From Candidatus Aminicenantota bacterium (GTDB taxonomy: Bacteria > Acidobacteriota > Aminicenantia > UBA2199): a stretch of 52,254 bases of DNA. The notes under the pieces were generated by a model that searched no databases, had not been told where the DNA came from, and saw only the letters and a program-made list of their open reading frames with translations. This document shows, in pieces, positions 7,302 to 16,854 of the stretch; position 1 is the first letter of the stretch, and every line of letters begins with the position of its first letter. The translations under genes were made by a program, and so were the position numbers. The DNA is taken from positions 1 through 52,254 of the forward strand of contig JAPKZK010000152.1 in NCBI GenBank assembly GCA_026393835.1, written 5' to 3'.

Positions 7302-8312
7302 ATGAGCTTTGCAAACCCGGAAGCATTTTTGCTGTTCGCTGTGTTGGCCGCCTTTATCCTCATCGCTTTATACAACTTTCATAAGAAAAACAAGCTGCTG
7401 GAAGCCTTCATCTCTGCCGCCGCTTATAAACGCCTGGGCATCCGCAGCGGCCGCGAAATCGATTTTTTCAAAACCTCCCTCATTACCCTGGCCCTGGCCT
7501 TTTTCATCCTGGCCCTGGCCGGCCCCCAATGGGGAGAACAATTCGAAAACGTGGAGATTCGCGGCATCGAAATGGTCTTCCTGCTGGATACCTCCAATTC
7601 CATGAACGCCGAAGACCTCAAACCCAACCGCCTGGAAGTGGCCAAACAACTGATCGGCAGCATCGTGGATAACCTCCAAACCGATTATGTCAGCCTGGTT
7701 AATTTCGCCGCCGTTCCCTATGTCCAATGCCCCCTTACCACGGATTACGAGGCGTTCAAAATGATGACCGACGCTTCCAATATCAGCCCGTCGGAAGAAC
7801 AAGGCACCGATTTCGGACGGGGGATGCTGCTGGCCCTGAAATCCTTTGAAAAAACCCAGGGGGAACATAAAGTACTGGTCCTTATCACCGACGGCGAAGA
7901 CCAGGAAAAAACCTGGCAGCAGGCTATCGGCGAAATTCACAAACAAAAGGCCATCATCTTTACCGTGGGCATCGGCGTCGCCTCCGGCGCGCCCATTCCT
8001 ATTAAAAACGAAAAAGGCGAAGTCACGGGCTGGAAAAAAGACAAAGAAGGAAATATCGTCAAAACCCGCCTGGATGAAAATACCTTGATCCAGATTGCCT
8101 CCCAAACCGGCGGCCGGTACTTCCGCCTCGCCGACCCCGCCTCCATCGATACCTTTATTAATTACCTCAAACACTATGAACGCTCCGTCCTGGCAAAAAA
8201 AGTTCAATTACATAAAATCAAACGGTTCCACTTCCCGCTGCTGATCGGTTTAATACTGCTCATAGTGGAATTCATGTTAAGTGAGAAGCGACTACAATGG
8301 AAAAAAAATTAA
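7302..8312 (+). CDS. batA: BatA-like membrane protein with von Willebrand factor A domain
   Basis: This 336-residue protein is the first gene of a bat (Bacteroides aerotolerance-type) operon. It has membrane segments near residues 7-25 and 58-77, a vWA domain over about 90-290, and a final membrane helix near 305-325. The MIDAS metal-binding motif is intact (DTSNS in LLDTSNSMNAED), with later Thr and Asp in LTTDYE and ITDGEDQEKTW. vWA domains mediate metal-dependent protein contacts, probably at the periplasmic face. GGAG precedes the ATG by about 9 bases. The gene overlaps the next by 16 bases. Only one vWA gene is present, where many bat operons have BatA and BatB, and no MoxR ATPase or DUF58 gene sits directly upstream. 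Confidence 0.87.
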   Translation: MSFANPEAFLLFAVLAAFILIALYNFHKKNKLLEAFISAAAYKRLGIRSGREIDFFKTSLITLALAFFILALAGPQWGEQFENVEIRGIEMVFLLDTSNSMNAEDLKPNRLEVAKQLIGSIVDNLQTDYVSLVNFAAVPYVQCPLTTDYEAFKMMTDASNISPSEEQGTDFGRGMLLALKSFEKTQGEHKVLVLITDGEDQEKTWQQAIGEIHKQKAIIFTVGIGVASGAPIPIKNEKGEVTGWKKDKEGNIVKTRLDENTLIQIASQTGGRYFRLADPASIDTFINYLKHYERSVLAKKVQLHKIKRFHFPLLIGLILLIVEFMLSEKRLQWKKN

Positions 8313-8917
8313 TAATTATTTTAATAGTACCGCTTTTGTTGGCCTGGCATTGGTTCGAGCCGGCGGCCCGCAAGAACCTTGAAGGGATTAAAGCCTACGA
8401 CGCCCAGAAATACGAAGAGGCGTTAAAAGAGTTCCTCTCAGCCAAAGGCATTAAACCCGATTCCGCCGAATTGAAAAACAATACAGCTTCGTCCCTCTAC
8501 CAGATGAAAAAATACAAAGAAGCCCTGGAAGAATTCTCCCGGATCGACCCGGAAAAGGTCAAACTTGACAAAGCCGGTTTCTATTACAACATGGGCAATT
8601 CTTTTTTCCGGCTGGACCAGTTCGATAAAGCCCTTGATAGCTATAAAAAAAGCCTGGTTGCCGATTCCAGGGATATGGACGCCAAGAAAAATTACGAATT
8701 AACCCTGAAGAAACAAGAAGAACAAAAAAAGAAAGACCAACAAGACAAAGATAAACAACAAGAGCAGGACAAAAAAGATCAACAACAACAGCAGCAGCAG
8801 CAACAACAACAGCAAAAACATGAAGACGTCATGCAGTACTTGCAGCAAAACGAGAAAGAACAGTTGAAAAACCAAAAACGACAGTTCGGCATTGTTAAAA
8901 AGGAAAAGGACTGGTAA
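8297..8917 (+). CDS. batC: BatC-like TPR protein with glutamine tract
   Basis: A 206-residue protein with an N-terminal membrane anchor (residues about 4-16) and at least two to three tetratricopeptide repeats over residues 25-135, with lines such as AGFYYNMGNSFFRLDQFDKA. The C-terminal third is a highly charged and Gln-rich low-complexity tail (about 140-180), including a run of glutamines encoded by mixed CAA and CAG codons. TPR proteins scaffold complexes; here it would sit with the vWA and BatD proteins in the envelope. It overlaps batA and is followed after 2 bases by batD, so the genes are probably co-translated. The assignment to BatC versus the first half of BatB/C fusions rests on position and TPR content. 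Confidence 0.78.
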   Translation: MEKKLIIILIVPLLLAWHWFEPAARKNLEGIKAYDAQKYEEALKEFLSAKGIKPDSAELKNNTASSLYQMKKYKEALEEFSRIDPEKVKLDKAGFYYNMGNSFFRLDQFDKALDSYKKSLVADSRDMDAKKNYELTLKKQEEQKKKDQQDKDKQQEQDKKDQQQQQQQQQQQQKHEDVMQYLQQNEKEQLKNQKRQFGIVKKEKDW

Positions 8918-8919
8918 TA

Positions 8920-10752
8920 ATGAAAAAGAAACCCTATTTTATTCTTTTAGCCTTCCTGGCGACGCTGGCGGTTTCCGTCGGTTTGGCGGCGGAAGACGTG
9001 GAGGTCAACGCCGTTGTCAGCGCCAATAAAATCGGCGTCGACGATACATTGGTTTATACCGTCACGCTTAAAGGCATCAACAACCCCACCCAACCGGACC
9101 TGTCCGGCTTTAACGATTTTAGAATAACGCAGACCTCCCAGAGTACCGAGTTCCGGTTTGTCAACGGCGTTTCTTCCTATTACACCAATTTCATTTATTA
9201 TTTGATGCCGGCAAAGACCGGGACATTAACCCTTCCGCCCGTGACCTACGAATACCAGGGAAAAGAGTTTAAAACCCAGACCTTCAAAGTAGAAGTGATA
9301 CAGGGCAGTGTGTCCCCCCCGGGGCAGCAGACCCAACCGCGGCGCCGCGTCCCCTCTATTTTCGATGACAGCGACAATTTTTTCAACTCCCCTTTTCGCC
9401 GCTCCCAGCCGCGGGAAATCGATATCCAATTAAAAGCCGAAGTATCCAAACGAAAGGCAGTTAAAGGCGAACCCGTGTTGTACCGCGTCCTGCTCTATGC
9501 CAGGAACAGGGTTCAATCCGTCAACATGGCTTCCAATCAATCCTTTCCCGGCTTCTGGCAGGAATGGTTCCCCGTCCCCCAGTCCATCAACAGCGAGCGC
9601 GGACAACTGGACGGTAAAACCTACCAGGTCTATGAAATCCGCAAAGCCGTACTCTTTCCCACCCAGGCCGGCAACGTGACCATTCCCGCCATAAAATTCG
9701 AATTGGGGTTGGTGGATGATGGAGTTTCCTTATTTGCCGACCCCCGCCAGGTTTTCCGGTCCACGCCGGAGATCACCCTCCAGGTAGCGGAACCGCCCCC
9801 GCAGGCGTTGGGTTTGCCCGTGGGCGATTTCACTTTCGAAGTTGTCCCGGATAAAAAAGAAGTGGATGTCAACGATATATTAACCCTGCGCGTCAAAGTG
9901 ACGGCCAGGAAAGGCAACATAAAAACCCTGGAGATCCCCCAATTCGAAAACACCGATTACTATAAAATCTATCCCGCCAAAATCACCCGGGATAACGGCT
10001 TCGATCAAAACACCTTATCCGGTACGGCCGAAGCCGAAGTACCCGTGTCATTTAAAAAAACCGGGCTTATTTCTTTTCCGGCGCTGGAGCTAAAATACTT
10101 TAACCCCGATGCCGGCATCGTGGTGACGCACAAAAGCAGCGCCTTTTCCATTAACGTGGCGGGGGTCAAGGAGAAACAGGAGGGCGCCGTACCCCTTGCC
10201 CAGGGCGAAATCATAAAGAAAGGCGAGGATATCGATTTCATAAAGAAAGGCGATATTTACCACCAGGAAGATTACTATTATAAGACCGGGCTCTTTAACT
10301 TCCTGTTGACGATCTTCTTTATCTTCAATTTATTATTCCTGTTGAAACTTTACGTCTTCGACCGGTACGTGGCCCGTCATCCCGCCCTGCTGAAAAAGAG
10401 ACTCCTGAACCGGACCATCAACCGCTTGAACCGGGTAAGCGACCGCGGCGAGATTTCGCCCATACTGGAAGATTATTTAAAAGAAAAAGCCGGGCTGGGG
10501 TTATCGGAAATCAATAACCACAGCATCGAGGCGCTTTTCAGCAAACATCAAGTCAATGACATCGACATCAAGATATTCATCCGGATAAAATCCGCTTCGG
10601 AATTATCCCGTTTCGCTCCCCAGCTTGCCGCGGGCTCCGCGGGCGCAGCGCCCGGGGGAGATACGAATGATAAAGAGAACGGCAACACATTGACCCACGA
10701 TGTGAAACAACTCATCGAGATATTAAAACGAATCGACGGCAGGATAAAATGA
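8920..10752 (+). CDS. batD: BatD family membrane protein
   Basis: This 610-residue protein has a cleavable signal peptide (hydrophobic residues 7-22, with AAED after). Large beta-sandwich-rich periplasmic regions carry the typical start EVNAVVSANKIGVDDTLVYTV, and Pro/Arg-rich linkers lie near 125-145. A membrane helix lies near 455-480 (LFNFLLTIFFIFNLLFLLKL), and a cytoplasmic tail of about 130 residues follows. This is the standard BatD (oxygen tolerance protein) layout. It sits between the TPR gene and batE and overlaps batE by 4 bases (ATGA). The proteins of this operon are thought to form an envelope complex for stress or oxygen tolerance; the exact activity is not known. Confidence 0.87.
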   Translation: MKKKPYFILLAFLATLAVSVGLAAEDVEVNAVVSANKIGVDDTLVYTVTLKGINNPTQPDLSGFNDFRITQTSQSTEFRFVNGVSSYYTNFIYYLMPAKTGTLTLPPVTYEYQGKEFKTQTFKVEVIQGSVSPPGQQTQPRRRVPSIFDDSDNFFNSPFRRSQPREIDIQLKAEVSKRKAVKGEPVLYRVLLYARNRVQSVNMASNQSFPGFWQEWFPVPQSINSERGQLDGKTYQVYEIRKAVLFPTQAGNVTIPAIKFELGLVDDGVSLFADPRQVFRSTPEITLQVAEPPPQALGLPVGDFTFEVVPDKKEVDVNDILTLRVKVTARKGNIKTLEIPQFENTDYYKIYPAKITRDNGFDQNTLSGTAEAEVPVSFKKTGLISFPALELKYFNPDAGIVVTHKSSAFSINVAGVKEKQEGAVPLAQGEIIKKGEDIDFIKKGDIYHQEDYYYKTGLFNFLLTIFFIFNLLFLLKLYVFDRYVARHPALLKKRLLNRTINRLNRVSDRGEISPILEDYLKEKAGLGLSEINNHSIEALFSKHQVNDIDIKIFIRIKSASELSRFAPQLAAGSAGAAPGGDTNDKENGNTLTHDVKQLIEILKRIDGRIK

Positions 10753-11519
10753 ACAAGCGATTTATATGTATTATGGTATGTTTGGTTTTAGCGGTAACGG
10801 TAACCGGGGGTGCACGGGTTTTGGTCGCTGCCGGCGGTTTCCAGGAACGTTTCAACCAGGCCGAACGTATGTACGAGGAGGGCAAGTATGCGGGGGCCCT
10901 TACCGTTTACCAGGACATCGAGAAATCCACGGCCCACTGGAAACTATTTTACAACATGGGCAACTGTTACTATAAAGCCGGTAATTTTGTCAGGGCCAAG
11001 ATCTATTACCTGAAGGCCGAGCGGTTAAACCCCTTTGAACCCTCCATTCAAAAAAATATCGATATCCTGGACAAACAGTTTAGCGATAAGATAGAAGGAG
11101 AGAAACCCGATTTCCTTACGCGGGTTGCGCTGCACATCGAGTCCGTGATCTCACTGAACGTCCTCTCCGTGGTCCTGTTGATGGTAGTGATAATCTTAAA
11201 CGTTTTCATTTTTCTTTTACTAAATAAAGGGAAAAACCGGTTCCGACTTTACGGCGTTTCTTTTTCATTGGTAATCGTGCTGGTGATTGGCGGTTACCAT
11301 ATATATAGGACCGGGAAGCAGGGCCTCAGGAACACGGCCGTGATCGTCAGGGCCGACAGCGAGCTTCGCAGCGGTCCCGGGGAAAACAACACCGTTCTAT
11401 TTAAAGTGAACCCCGGGTTGAAGGTGAAGATCATCGAAAAAAGCAGGAGTTGGGTGCAGGTATCCGCCTCCTCGCAGGTGGCCGGTTGGGTGGAAGAGGA
11501 CCGGTTGGAAAGAATCTAA
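10749..11519 (+). CDS. batE: BatE-like TPR protein with SH3 domain
   Basis: A 256-residue envelope protein. It has a signal peptide (residues about 5-28), TPR repeats at about 30-110 (ERFNQAERMYEEGKYAGAL, FYNMGNCYYKAGNFVRAK), and two hydrophobic helices near 130-155 and 165-182. The C-terminal bacterial SH3 domain spans about 195-256, with the signature ELRSGPGENNTVLFKVNPG and ending WVQVSASSQVAGWVEEDRLERI. TPR plus SH3b is the usual BatE form and suggests contact with partner proteins or peptidoglycan. It starts inside the batD stop and its own stop shares a base with the folP start (TAATG), so the operon runs on into folate synthesis. Confidence 0.85.
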   Translation: MNKRFICIMVCLVLAVTVTGGARVLVAAGGFQERFNQAERMYEEGKYAGALTVYQDIEKSTAHWKLFYNMGNCYYKAGNFVRAKIYYLKAERLNPFEPSIQKNIDILDKQFSDKIEGEKPDFLTRVALHIESVISLNVLSVVLLMVVIILNVFIFLLLNKGKNRFRLYGVSFSLVIVLVIGGYHIYRTGKQGLRNTAVIVRADSELRSGPGENNTVLFKVNPGLKVKIIEKSRSWVQVSASSQVAGWVEEDRLERI

Positions 11520-12364
11520 TGAATTTATATTTACGCAATGAATTTTTAGAATTAGAAGAGCCGGTGGTAATGGGTATATTGAACATCACGCCGGATTCCT
11601 TTTCCGACGGCGGCGATTTTTTTACCGATGGGGCGGCGTTAAGGCAGGCCGAGCAAATGGTAAAGGATGGCGCCGCCATCATCGATGTGGGCGGCGAGAG
11701 CACCCGGCCCGGCGCCCAAACTGTCAGCACGGAACAGGAAATCGACCGCGTGCTGCCCGTGATAGAAGCCATTAAAACTCAATTTGAAGTCCTGGTGTCC
11801 GTGGACACATACAAAGCGCCGGTGGCCCGCGCCGCAGTGCTGGATGGGGGGGCGGATATCGTTAACGATATTTCCGCCCTGGATTTCTGTGAAAACATGG
11901 CCGAAACTATTGCCGCACTGGATGTGCCGGTGATATTAATGCATATCAAGGGAACCCCCGAGGATATGCAAAAAGACCCTTTTTATCGGAATGTGATCCC
12001 CGAATTAAAGCAGTATTTTGAAAACCGCATCGATTATGCCTATTCAAAAGGCATCAAGAAAAATAAACTCATTATCGATCCCGGCATCGGTTTTGGCAAG
12101 CGGGTGGAAGATAATATAGAAATCATCAAGCAGTTACGGCAGTTCAAGGAGTTCGATCTGCCCATATTAATAGGCATATCCCGGAAATCCTTCCTGGGCA
12201 AAATCGCCGGCGAAGGGGACCCCAAAGAACGCGAGATAGAAACCGTTACCGCCGGTTTGATTGCCATTTTGAATGGGGCCAACATCATCCGGGTTCACAA
12301 TGTCAGGAATGCGGTCAAGTCCTTCAAAATCCTGAAAAAACTGGTAGAATTCCCTTTTCCATAG
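11519..12364 (+). CDS. folP: Dihydropteroate synthase
   Basis: A 281-residue cytoplasmic enzyme that joins p-aminobenzoate to 6-hydroxymethyl-7,8-dihydropterin diphosphate to give dihydropteroate in folate synthesis. All hallmark loops of the TIM barrel are present: GILNITPDSFSDGG near residue 18, DVGGESTRPGA near 57, SVDTYK near 95, DISALDF near 118, LMHIKGTP near 140, IDPGIGFGK near 190 and ISRKSFLG near 220. I chose the ATG at 11519 because the family starts a few residues before the first loop and the codon overlaps the batE stop; the frame extends upstream but that part is a shadow of batE. It is translationally coupled to the bat operon, an unusual partner. Confidence 0.95.
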   Translation: MNLYLRNEFLELEEPVVMGILNITPDSFSDGGDFFTDGAALRQAEQMVKDGAAIIDVGGESTRPGAQTVSTEQEIDRVLPVIEAIKTQFEVLVSVDTYKAPVARAAVLDGGADIVNDISALDFCENMAETIAALDVPVILMHIKGTPEDMQKDPFYRNVIPELKQYFENRIDYAYSKGIKKNKLIIDPGIGFGKRVEDNIEIIKQLRQFKEFDLPILIGISRKSFLGKIAGEGDPKEREIETVTAGLIAILNGANIIRVHNVRNAVKSFKILKKLVEFPFP

Positions 12365-12427
12365 GACATTTCTATAGAGCAGGCAGCAGGTAACCGTTAA
12401 TTAGGACCCGTTTTATAAAATAAATTT

Positions 12428-12781
12428 TCAGGCGGCGATATAGGTCCTTTGAATTTTTGTGATGAGGGCCGGTAGGTTGCCGTCGTCCCCCGGGGTGTTC
12501 CAGAGTTTGGCAATCACATCCCTGGTAACCGTGATGGGTTGACCCGGTTGGGCGCCCACAGCGCGGGCCCCTGCCTCGCCGAAATAGGCGCTTAATATTT
12601 CGTACGGTATGTCATGGCCTGCGCCGTCGCCGTAATACTCCGCCAGTATCCGGATGACCGATAGATCTTCCCAGAATAACCCGATGGGCATATTGCCTTG
12701 TACATCAGGGTATTCTTTGATGGCCCCGTTATCCAACTCCACCGTAATTTTTTTTACTTTCGGGCGAATTACATTGTTCAT
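12428..12781 (-). CDS. Conserved small protein, paralog A of the pair flanking the sensor kinase
   Basis: A 117-residue soluble protein of no family I recognise. It is clearly paralogous to the 117-residue protein at 16855-17208. Shared features are the start RPxVxKITVExDN, then YPD, MPxxLFWxD and ILxxYY near residues 31-50, a conserved Tyr-Glu near 60, and IWN/LWN near 93. The pattern suggests a beta-rich N-terminal half followed by helices. The start is firm: AAGGAG lies 6 bases before the ATG, and a good promoter (TTGAAA-N17-TATGAT) is upstream. It is divergently arranged with the giant histidine kinase, so they may be functionally linked (inference). No catalytic motif or signal peptide is visible. 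Confidence 0.75.
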   Translation of the reverse strand: MNNVIRPKVKKITVELDNGAIKEYPDVQGNMPIGLFWEDLSVIRILAEYYGDGAGHDIPYEILSAYFGEAGARAVGAQPGQPITVTRDVIAKLWNTPGDDGNLPALITKIQRTYIAA

Positions 12782-12815
12782 CGTTTCTCCTTAATCCCGG
12801 TTATTCTCTCCTAAA

Positions 12816-12840
12816 GTCCGAAACGGTAACTGCTTCGGAC
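12816..12840. promoter_or_regulatory. Inverted repeat between paralog A and its promoter
   Basis: GTCCGAA at 12816-12822 and TTCGGAC at 12834-12840 form a perfect 7-bp inverted repeat with an 11-base spacer. It lies inside the 5' leader of paralog A, so it could be an RNA hairpin or an operator for a dimeric regulator. Confidence 0.4.
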
Positions 12841-12850
12841 CTTAATCTCA

Positions 12851-12879
12851 ATCATAACCGATTATTTCTCTTTTTTCAA
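12851..12879 (-). promoter_or_regulatory. Promoter of paralog A
   Basis: On the minus strand TTGAAA (12879-12874) and TATGAT (12856-12851) are 17 bp apart. The same box pair, with N16, stands before paralog B, and an identical pair with N17 stands before the DUF1028 gene at 31339. Confidence 0.55.
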
Positions 12880-12997
12880 GGGGGTATTGGGGGAAAAAAA
12901 TATTTTCATTGCTTGAAATGCATTTTTATTTTATAATTTCCCCGGTGCAGCGAAAATGAGTAAAATGAATTTTATAAACCGGATTGGGATAAACTGA

Positions 12998-15900
12998 ATG
13001 CCGGAGAACCAGCCAATATCGATGAAAACCGTGCAAGGTAGATTGTCAGTGATGTCGGTGATAACGCGGGCGGTTGTTTTTTCCCTGGTCATCGCCGGTT
13101 ATCTCTCGTTCCCCACGCCATTGCCGGCCGGGGTAAAATTCGAAAGGATATCGATCGAACAGGGACTCTCGCAAAGTTTAGTATTTGCCATTATACAGGA
13201 TAAAAAAGGGTTTCTCTGGCTTGGCACGGAAGATGGCCTGAATCGCTATGATGGGTATAGTTTCAAAGTATATCGCCATGACCCCGATGACCCCGGCAGC
13301 TTAAGCAATAACGTGGCGCGCGCCATTTGCCAGGACCGGGAGGGGGGTATATGGATCGGAACGGAAGCGGGACTTAACCGGTTTGACCGGGAAAAGGAAA
13401 CGTTTTCTCACGGGGTAGCATGGCCGGGGGCCAATTTTTTAAATGAGCTGAATATATTAACAATCCATCAAGATAAAACCGGGGTAATGTGGATCGGGAC
13501 CCGGGGGGCCGGACTTATTGGCCTGGATCCGGGAAAAAAGGAATTTAAAAATTATAAAAATATTCCCGGGGACTCTTCCAGCCTGGGCGACAATGATGTC
13601 AAGGCAATTTATGAAGACCCGTCGGGCGTATTGTGGATCGGCACGGAGGCCGGGGGGCTTAATAAGTTCTTTAAAAAGGAAGGAAAATTTTCCCGGCGCC
13701 CGGGTAATGACAATATCAGGACCATCTGTGAAGACGTCAGCGGGACATTATGGCTCGGGACGGCAAACGGGCTTACCCGTTATGACAGGGGAAAAGGGAT
13801 ATCGATACCCTGGGAAAAGGATGTGAAAAATCTCGGCGGTTTGCTGGGGGCTTATATCAATTGTATTTATGAAGATGACGAAAAAAATTTATGGGTCGGT
13901 GCAAATGGCGGGGGATTATTTCGGCGGGACTGGGGCAAACAGGTATTCAAGCAATGGCAGCACAGACCCGAAATCCCCGACAGCCTGGGTAACAATTTCG
14001 TTCATTCCATTTTCCAGGATAACGGGGGGATATTATGGATCGGCGCCGAGGCCGGGCTCAGCAAATACGATAGGGGGAAAGAAAATTTTTCCTGTCGGGA
14101 TAATGAATGCAGCGACCCCGATATTCAGGGTATTAAGCAGGTATGGGCATTTTTGAAAGATGAAGATAAATCCCTCTGGGTGGGAACAGATAACGGCCTG
14201 GCCCGGGTGGACAGGGACGCCGGTAAATGCACTTCCTGGACCCTTGACCCCGCGCAGCCGGGCAGCTTGAGCAACAACCGCGTCCATGTCATCTATAAAG
14301 ATAGAGCAGGAACCCTGTGGCTGGGAACCCACGGCGGTGGACTCAACCGGTTTGATCCCCGGAAAGGAAAATTTGCCCATTACAAAAAAAACGATTCCGA
14401 TCCCTTCAGTTTAAGCGACAATATCGTTTATACCATGCTTGAAGATCGAACCGGCGCCCTGTGGATCGGAACAAACAGCGGATTAAATCGATTGGACCGT
14501 AAGACGCAACGTTTTACCCATTGGCGCCATGCTCCCAATGTCCCCGGCAGCTTGAGCAATGACGTCATCTACGCTCTTTATGAAGACCGCGCCGGGACGC
14601 TCTGGATCGGTACGGAAACCGGGATAAATCGATTCGATAGGGACAGCAACGCCTTTACCCATTGGAAAAAAAAACAAGCGGATGCCACTGGGTTAGGTAT
14701 AAGCGATAACCTGGTTTTCTGTATTTATGAAGATAAAGCCGGTATTCTCTGGGTGGGAACCGGCTGGGGATTAAATAAATTTGCCAGGGGCAACCGAATA
14801 TTTACTTATTACACCAGGAAAAACGGGTTGCCCAACGATAGAATTTATGGAATATTGGAAGATGATGACGGGCGATTGTGGCTCAGTACCAATGGGGGGC
14901 TGTCCAGGTTTGAGCCGAGGACAGGGACGTTCAGGAACTACGATGTCCGGGATGGCCTGCAGGGCAATGAATTCAATGGCGGGGCCTCCTATAAAAGCCC
15001 CGATGGCGAAATGTTTTTCGGGGGCGTCAATGGCTATAACCGTTTTTACCCGGGGAAGGTAACCGATAATCCCCACCGTCCCCCCATCGTAATAACCGAT
15101 TTCCTGGTATTAAACGAGCCCGTCAAAATCGACGCCGGGGATGGGGATGAGGGGCTGCTAAAAAAATCCATTAGCGAAACCGCCGGGATTGTCCTTTCGT
15201 ATAAAGATTATTTGTTTGCCTTCGAGTTTGCGGCGTTGGATTTTGCCGTACCTATGAAAAACCGGTATAAGTATAAAATGGAAGGTTTTGATGAAGGCTG
15301 GATAGAAAGGGACGCCAGGAAACGGTTTGCCCCCTATACCAACCTGGACCCCGGGCAATATACCTTCAGGGTCATCGGTTCCAATAATGACGGGACCTGG
15401 AATGAAGAAGGAACATCGATTCGCATAACCATTACCCCCCCTATCTGGCAACAATGGTGGTTCCGGCCCCTGGCCGGGTTTTTTTTAATTTTATGTATTA
15501 TCGGCGCGTATTTATGGAGAACCAGGTTGTTGAGAAAAAAACTGGCGGAACAGGCGCGGGTGCAGAAGCTATTACAACAATCCAGGGATGAAATGGAGAT
15601 GTCAAGGGACCTATTGGAATTCCGCAATGCAGAAAATGACAAATTGCTCTCCGCCATCTCGTCGGTTTTTATAGCCGTGGATGCCGGGGGAAAGGTAAGC
15701 CAATGGAGCGAGCCGGCGGCCGCATTTTTCGGGATGGCGCCGGCCGGGGTAAAAGGTCTTTTGTTTGCCGATCTTTTAAAGGACTACATTGCCGCCGATA
15801 AAATACAGGAAATCCTCCAGGCGGGCCTGCACCGGGACAAACCCTCCAATAATAGCGAAATTCCCGTTCATTTTGAAAAACTCGGCGAAACCAGGTTACT

Positions 15901-16831
15901 GCTGGCCAATATCAATCCTATTATGGATAAAAGCAGGAAAAAGTTCGGTTTTCTTTTGCTGGCGGAAGATATTACCCACCGGAAGAGAGAGGAGATGCTG
16001 CGGGATATTTCCCAGAAATTGGAAGCCCTGGGTCAAATGGCTTCCGGGATTGCCCACGAGATCCGTTCTCCTCTCCAGTTTATCGGCGATAATGGACGAT
16101 TTTTGCTGGAAGCTTTCGACAGTTTGACCGGTTATTGCCTGGAAGTCAGGGAATTAGTGAAAGAAGTCGAAAAATCCGGGGAAAAAATGGACGTAGAAAA
16201 ATTGAGCCGGCGCCTCGATGAGGTGGATTTCGATTTTTATATGGGAGAGATTCCTAAAGCCGCGGAGCAAATCGTTAGCGGCGTCGCACGAATGTCGCAG
16301 ATCGTTAAATCCATCAATGAATTTGCCTATACAGGGAATGATGTGGCGGAAAAATTCTCCCTGGAGGAATTGCTGAAATCCACCCTGGTGGTGGCCCAAA
16401 GCCGAATTCGCAAGACAGCGGAACTGGAAACCGATTATGCCCCCCATCTGCCGCCCATTCGCTGCGGCATGGGCGAATTAAGCCAGGTATTCCTCAACCT
16501 CCTGATCAATGCCGCGGACGCCATTGCGGAAACCGGCAGACGGGGATTCATCAAAATAACCGCCCGGCGTCAGGGGAACGAGGTGATTGTCGAGATCGCG
16601 GATAACGGCGTCGGCATCCCGGATGAGAATAAAAGCAAAATTTTCACTCCTTTTTTCACCACCAAGGAGGTGGGCAAGGGGACCGGCCAGGGGCTTTACT
16701 TCTCGTACCGCATTATCGTTGAAAGGCACAAGGGAAAACTATATTTTAAAAGTAAAGCCGATGAAGGCGCCACCTTTTATGTCCACCTCCCCGTGGATGA
16801 TGAAGAGAACGCTGCAAATATACAAATTTAA
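12998..16831 (+). CDS. Giant two-component propeller sensor histidine kinase
   Basis: This 1277-residue kinase has an N-terminal signal or anchor (about residues 25-45). About a dozen Reg_prop propeller repeats over 50-690 follow, each with a version of LWxGTxxGLNRxD. A Y_Y_Y immunoglobulin-like domain lies near 720-810, a membrane helix near 822-842, and a short coiled coil near 845-885. A PAS domain spans about 885-1000. The His-kinase region has H1020 in GIAHEIRSPLQF as the phosphoacceptor. The ATPase carries N1171 (NLLINAADAI), DNGVGIP near 1202 and GKGTGQGLYFS near 1225. The helix between the H-box and ATPase is longer than usual. No receiver or DNA-binding domain follows, unlike many hybrid propeller kinases, so a separate response regulator is expected; none is in the window. 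It is flanked by two paralogous small genes on the opposite strand. Confidence 0.92.
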   Translation: MPENQPISMKTVQGRLSVMSVITRAVVFSLVIAGYLSFPTPLPAGVKFERISIEQGLSQSLVFAIIQDKKGFLWLGTEDGLNRYDGYSFKVYRHDPDDPGSLSNNVARAICQDREGGIWIGTEAGLNRFDREKETFSHGVAWPGANFLNELNILTIHQDKTGVMWIGTRGAGLIGLDPGKKEFKNYKNIPGDSSSLGDNDVKAIYEDPSGVLWIGTEAGGLNKFFKKEGKFSRRPGNDNIRTICEDVSGTLWLGTANGLTRYDRGKGISIPWEKDVKNLGGLLGAYINCIYEDDEKNLWVGANGGGLFRRDWGKQVFKQWQHRPEIPDSLGNNFVHSIFQDNGGILWIGAEAGLSKYDRGKENFSCRDNECSDPDIQGIKQVWAFLKDEDKSLWVGTDNGLARVDRDAGKCTSWTLDPAQPGSLSNNRVHVIYKDRAGTLWLGTHGGGLNRFDPRKGKFAHYKKNDSDPFSLSDNIVYTMLEDRTGALWIGTNSGLNRLDRKTQRFTHWRHAPNVPGSLSNDVIYALYEDRAGTLWIGTETGINRFDRDSNAFTHWKKKQADATGLGISDNLVFCIYEDKAGILWVGTGWGLNKFARGNRIFTYYTRKNGLPNDRIYGILEDDDGRLWLSTNGGLSRFEPRTGTFRNYDVRDGLQGNEFNGGASYKSPDGEMFFGGVNGYNRFYPGKVTDNPHRPPIVITDFLVLNEPVKIDAGDGDEGLLKKSISETAGIVLSYKDYLFAFEFAALDFAVPMKNRYKYKMEGFDEGWIERDARKRFAPYTNLDPGQYTFRVIGSNNDGTWNEEGTSIRITITPPIWQQWWFRPLAGFFLILCIIGAYLWRTRLLRKKLAEQARVQKLLQQSRDEMEMSRDLLEFRNAENDKLLSAISSVFIAVDAGGKVSQWSEPAAAFFGMAPAGVKGLLFADLLKDYIAADKIQEILQAGLHRDKPSNNSEIPVHFEKLGETRLLLANINPIMDKSRKKFGFLLLAEDITHRKREEMLRDISQKLEALGQMASGIAHEIRSPLQFIGDNGRFLLEAFDSLTGYCLEVRELVKEVEKSGEKMDVEKLSRRLDEVDFDFYMGEIPKAAEQIVSGVARMSQIVKSINEFAYTGNDVAEKFSLEELLKSTLVVAQSRIRKTAELETDYAPHLPPIRCGMGELSQVFLNLLINAADAIAETGRRGFIKITARRQGNEVIVEIADNGVGIPDENKSKIFTPFFTTKEVGKGTGQGLYFSYRIIVERHKGKLYFKSKADEGATFYVHLPVDDEENAANIQI

Positions 16832-16854
16832 AGCTTAAGGGTTACGATTAAGGG

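Noticed and set aside
7368..8207. 279-residue antisense ORF in batA
   Set aside because: Shadow of a gene with biased codon use; the plus-strand frame has clear vWA motifs.
11450..11518. N-terminal extension of folP
   Set aside because: It overlaps batE and lies before the conserved start; the ATG at 11519 overlaps the batE stop.
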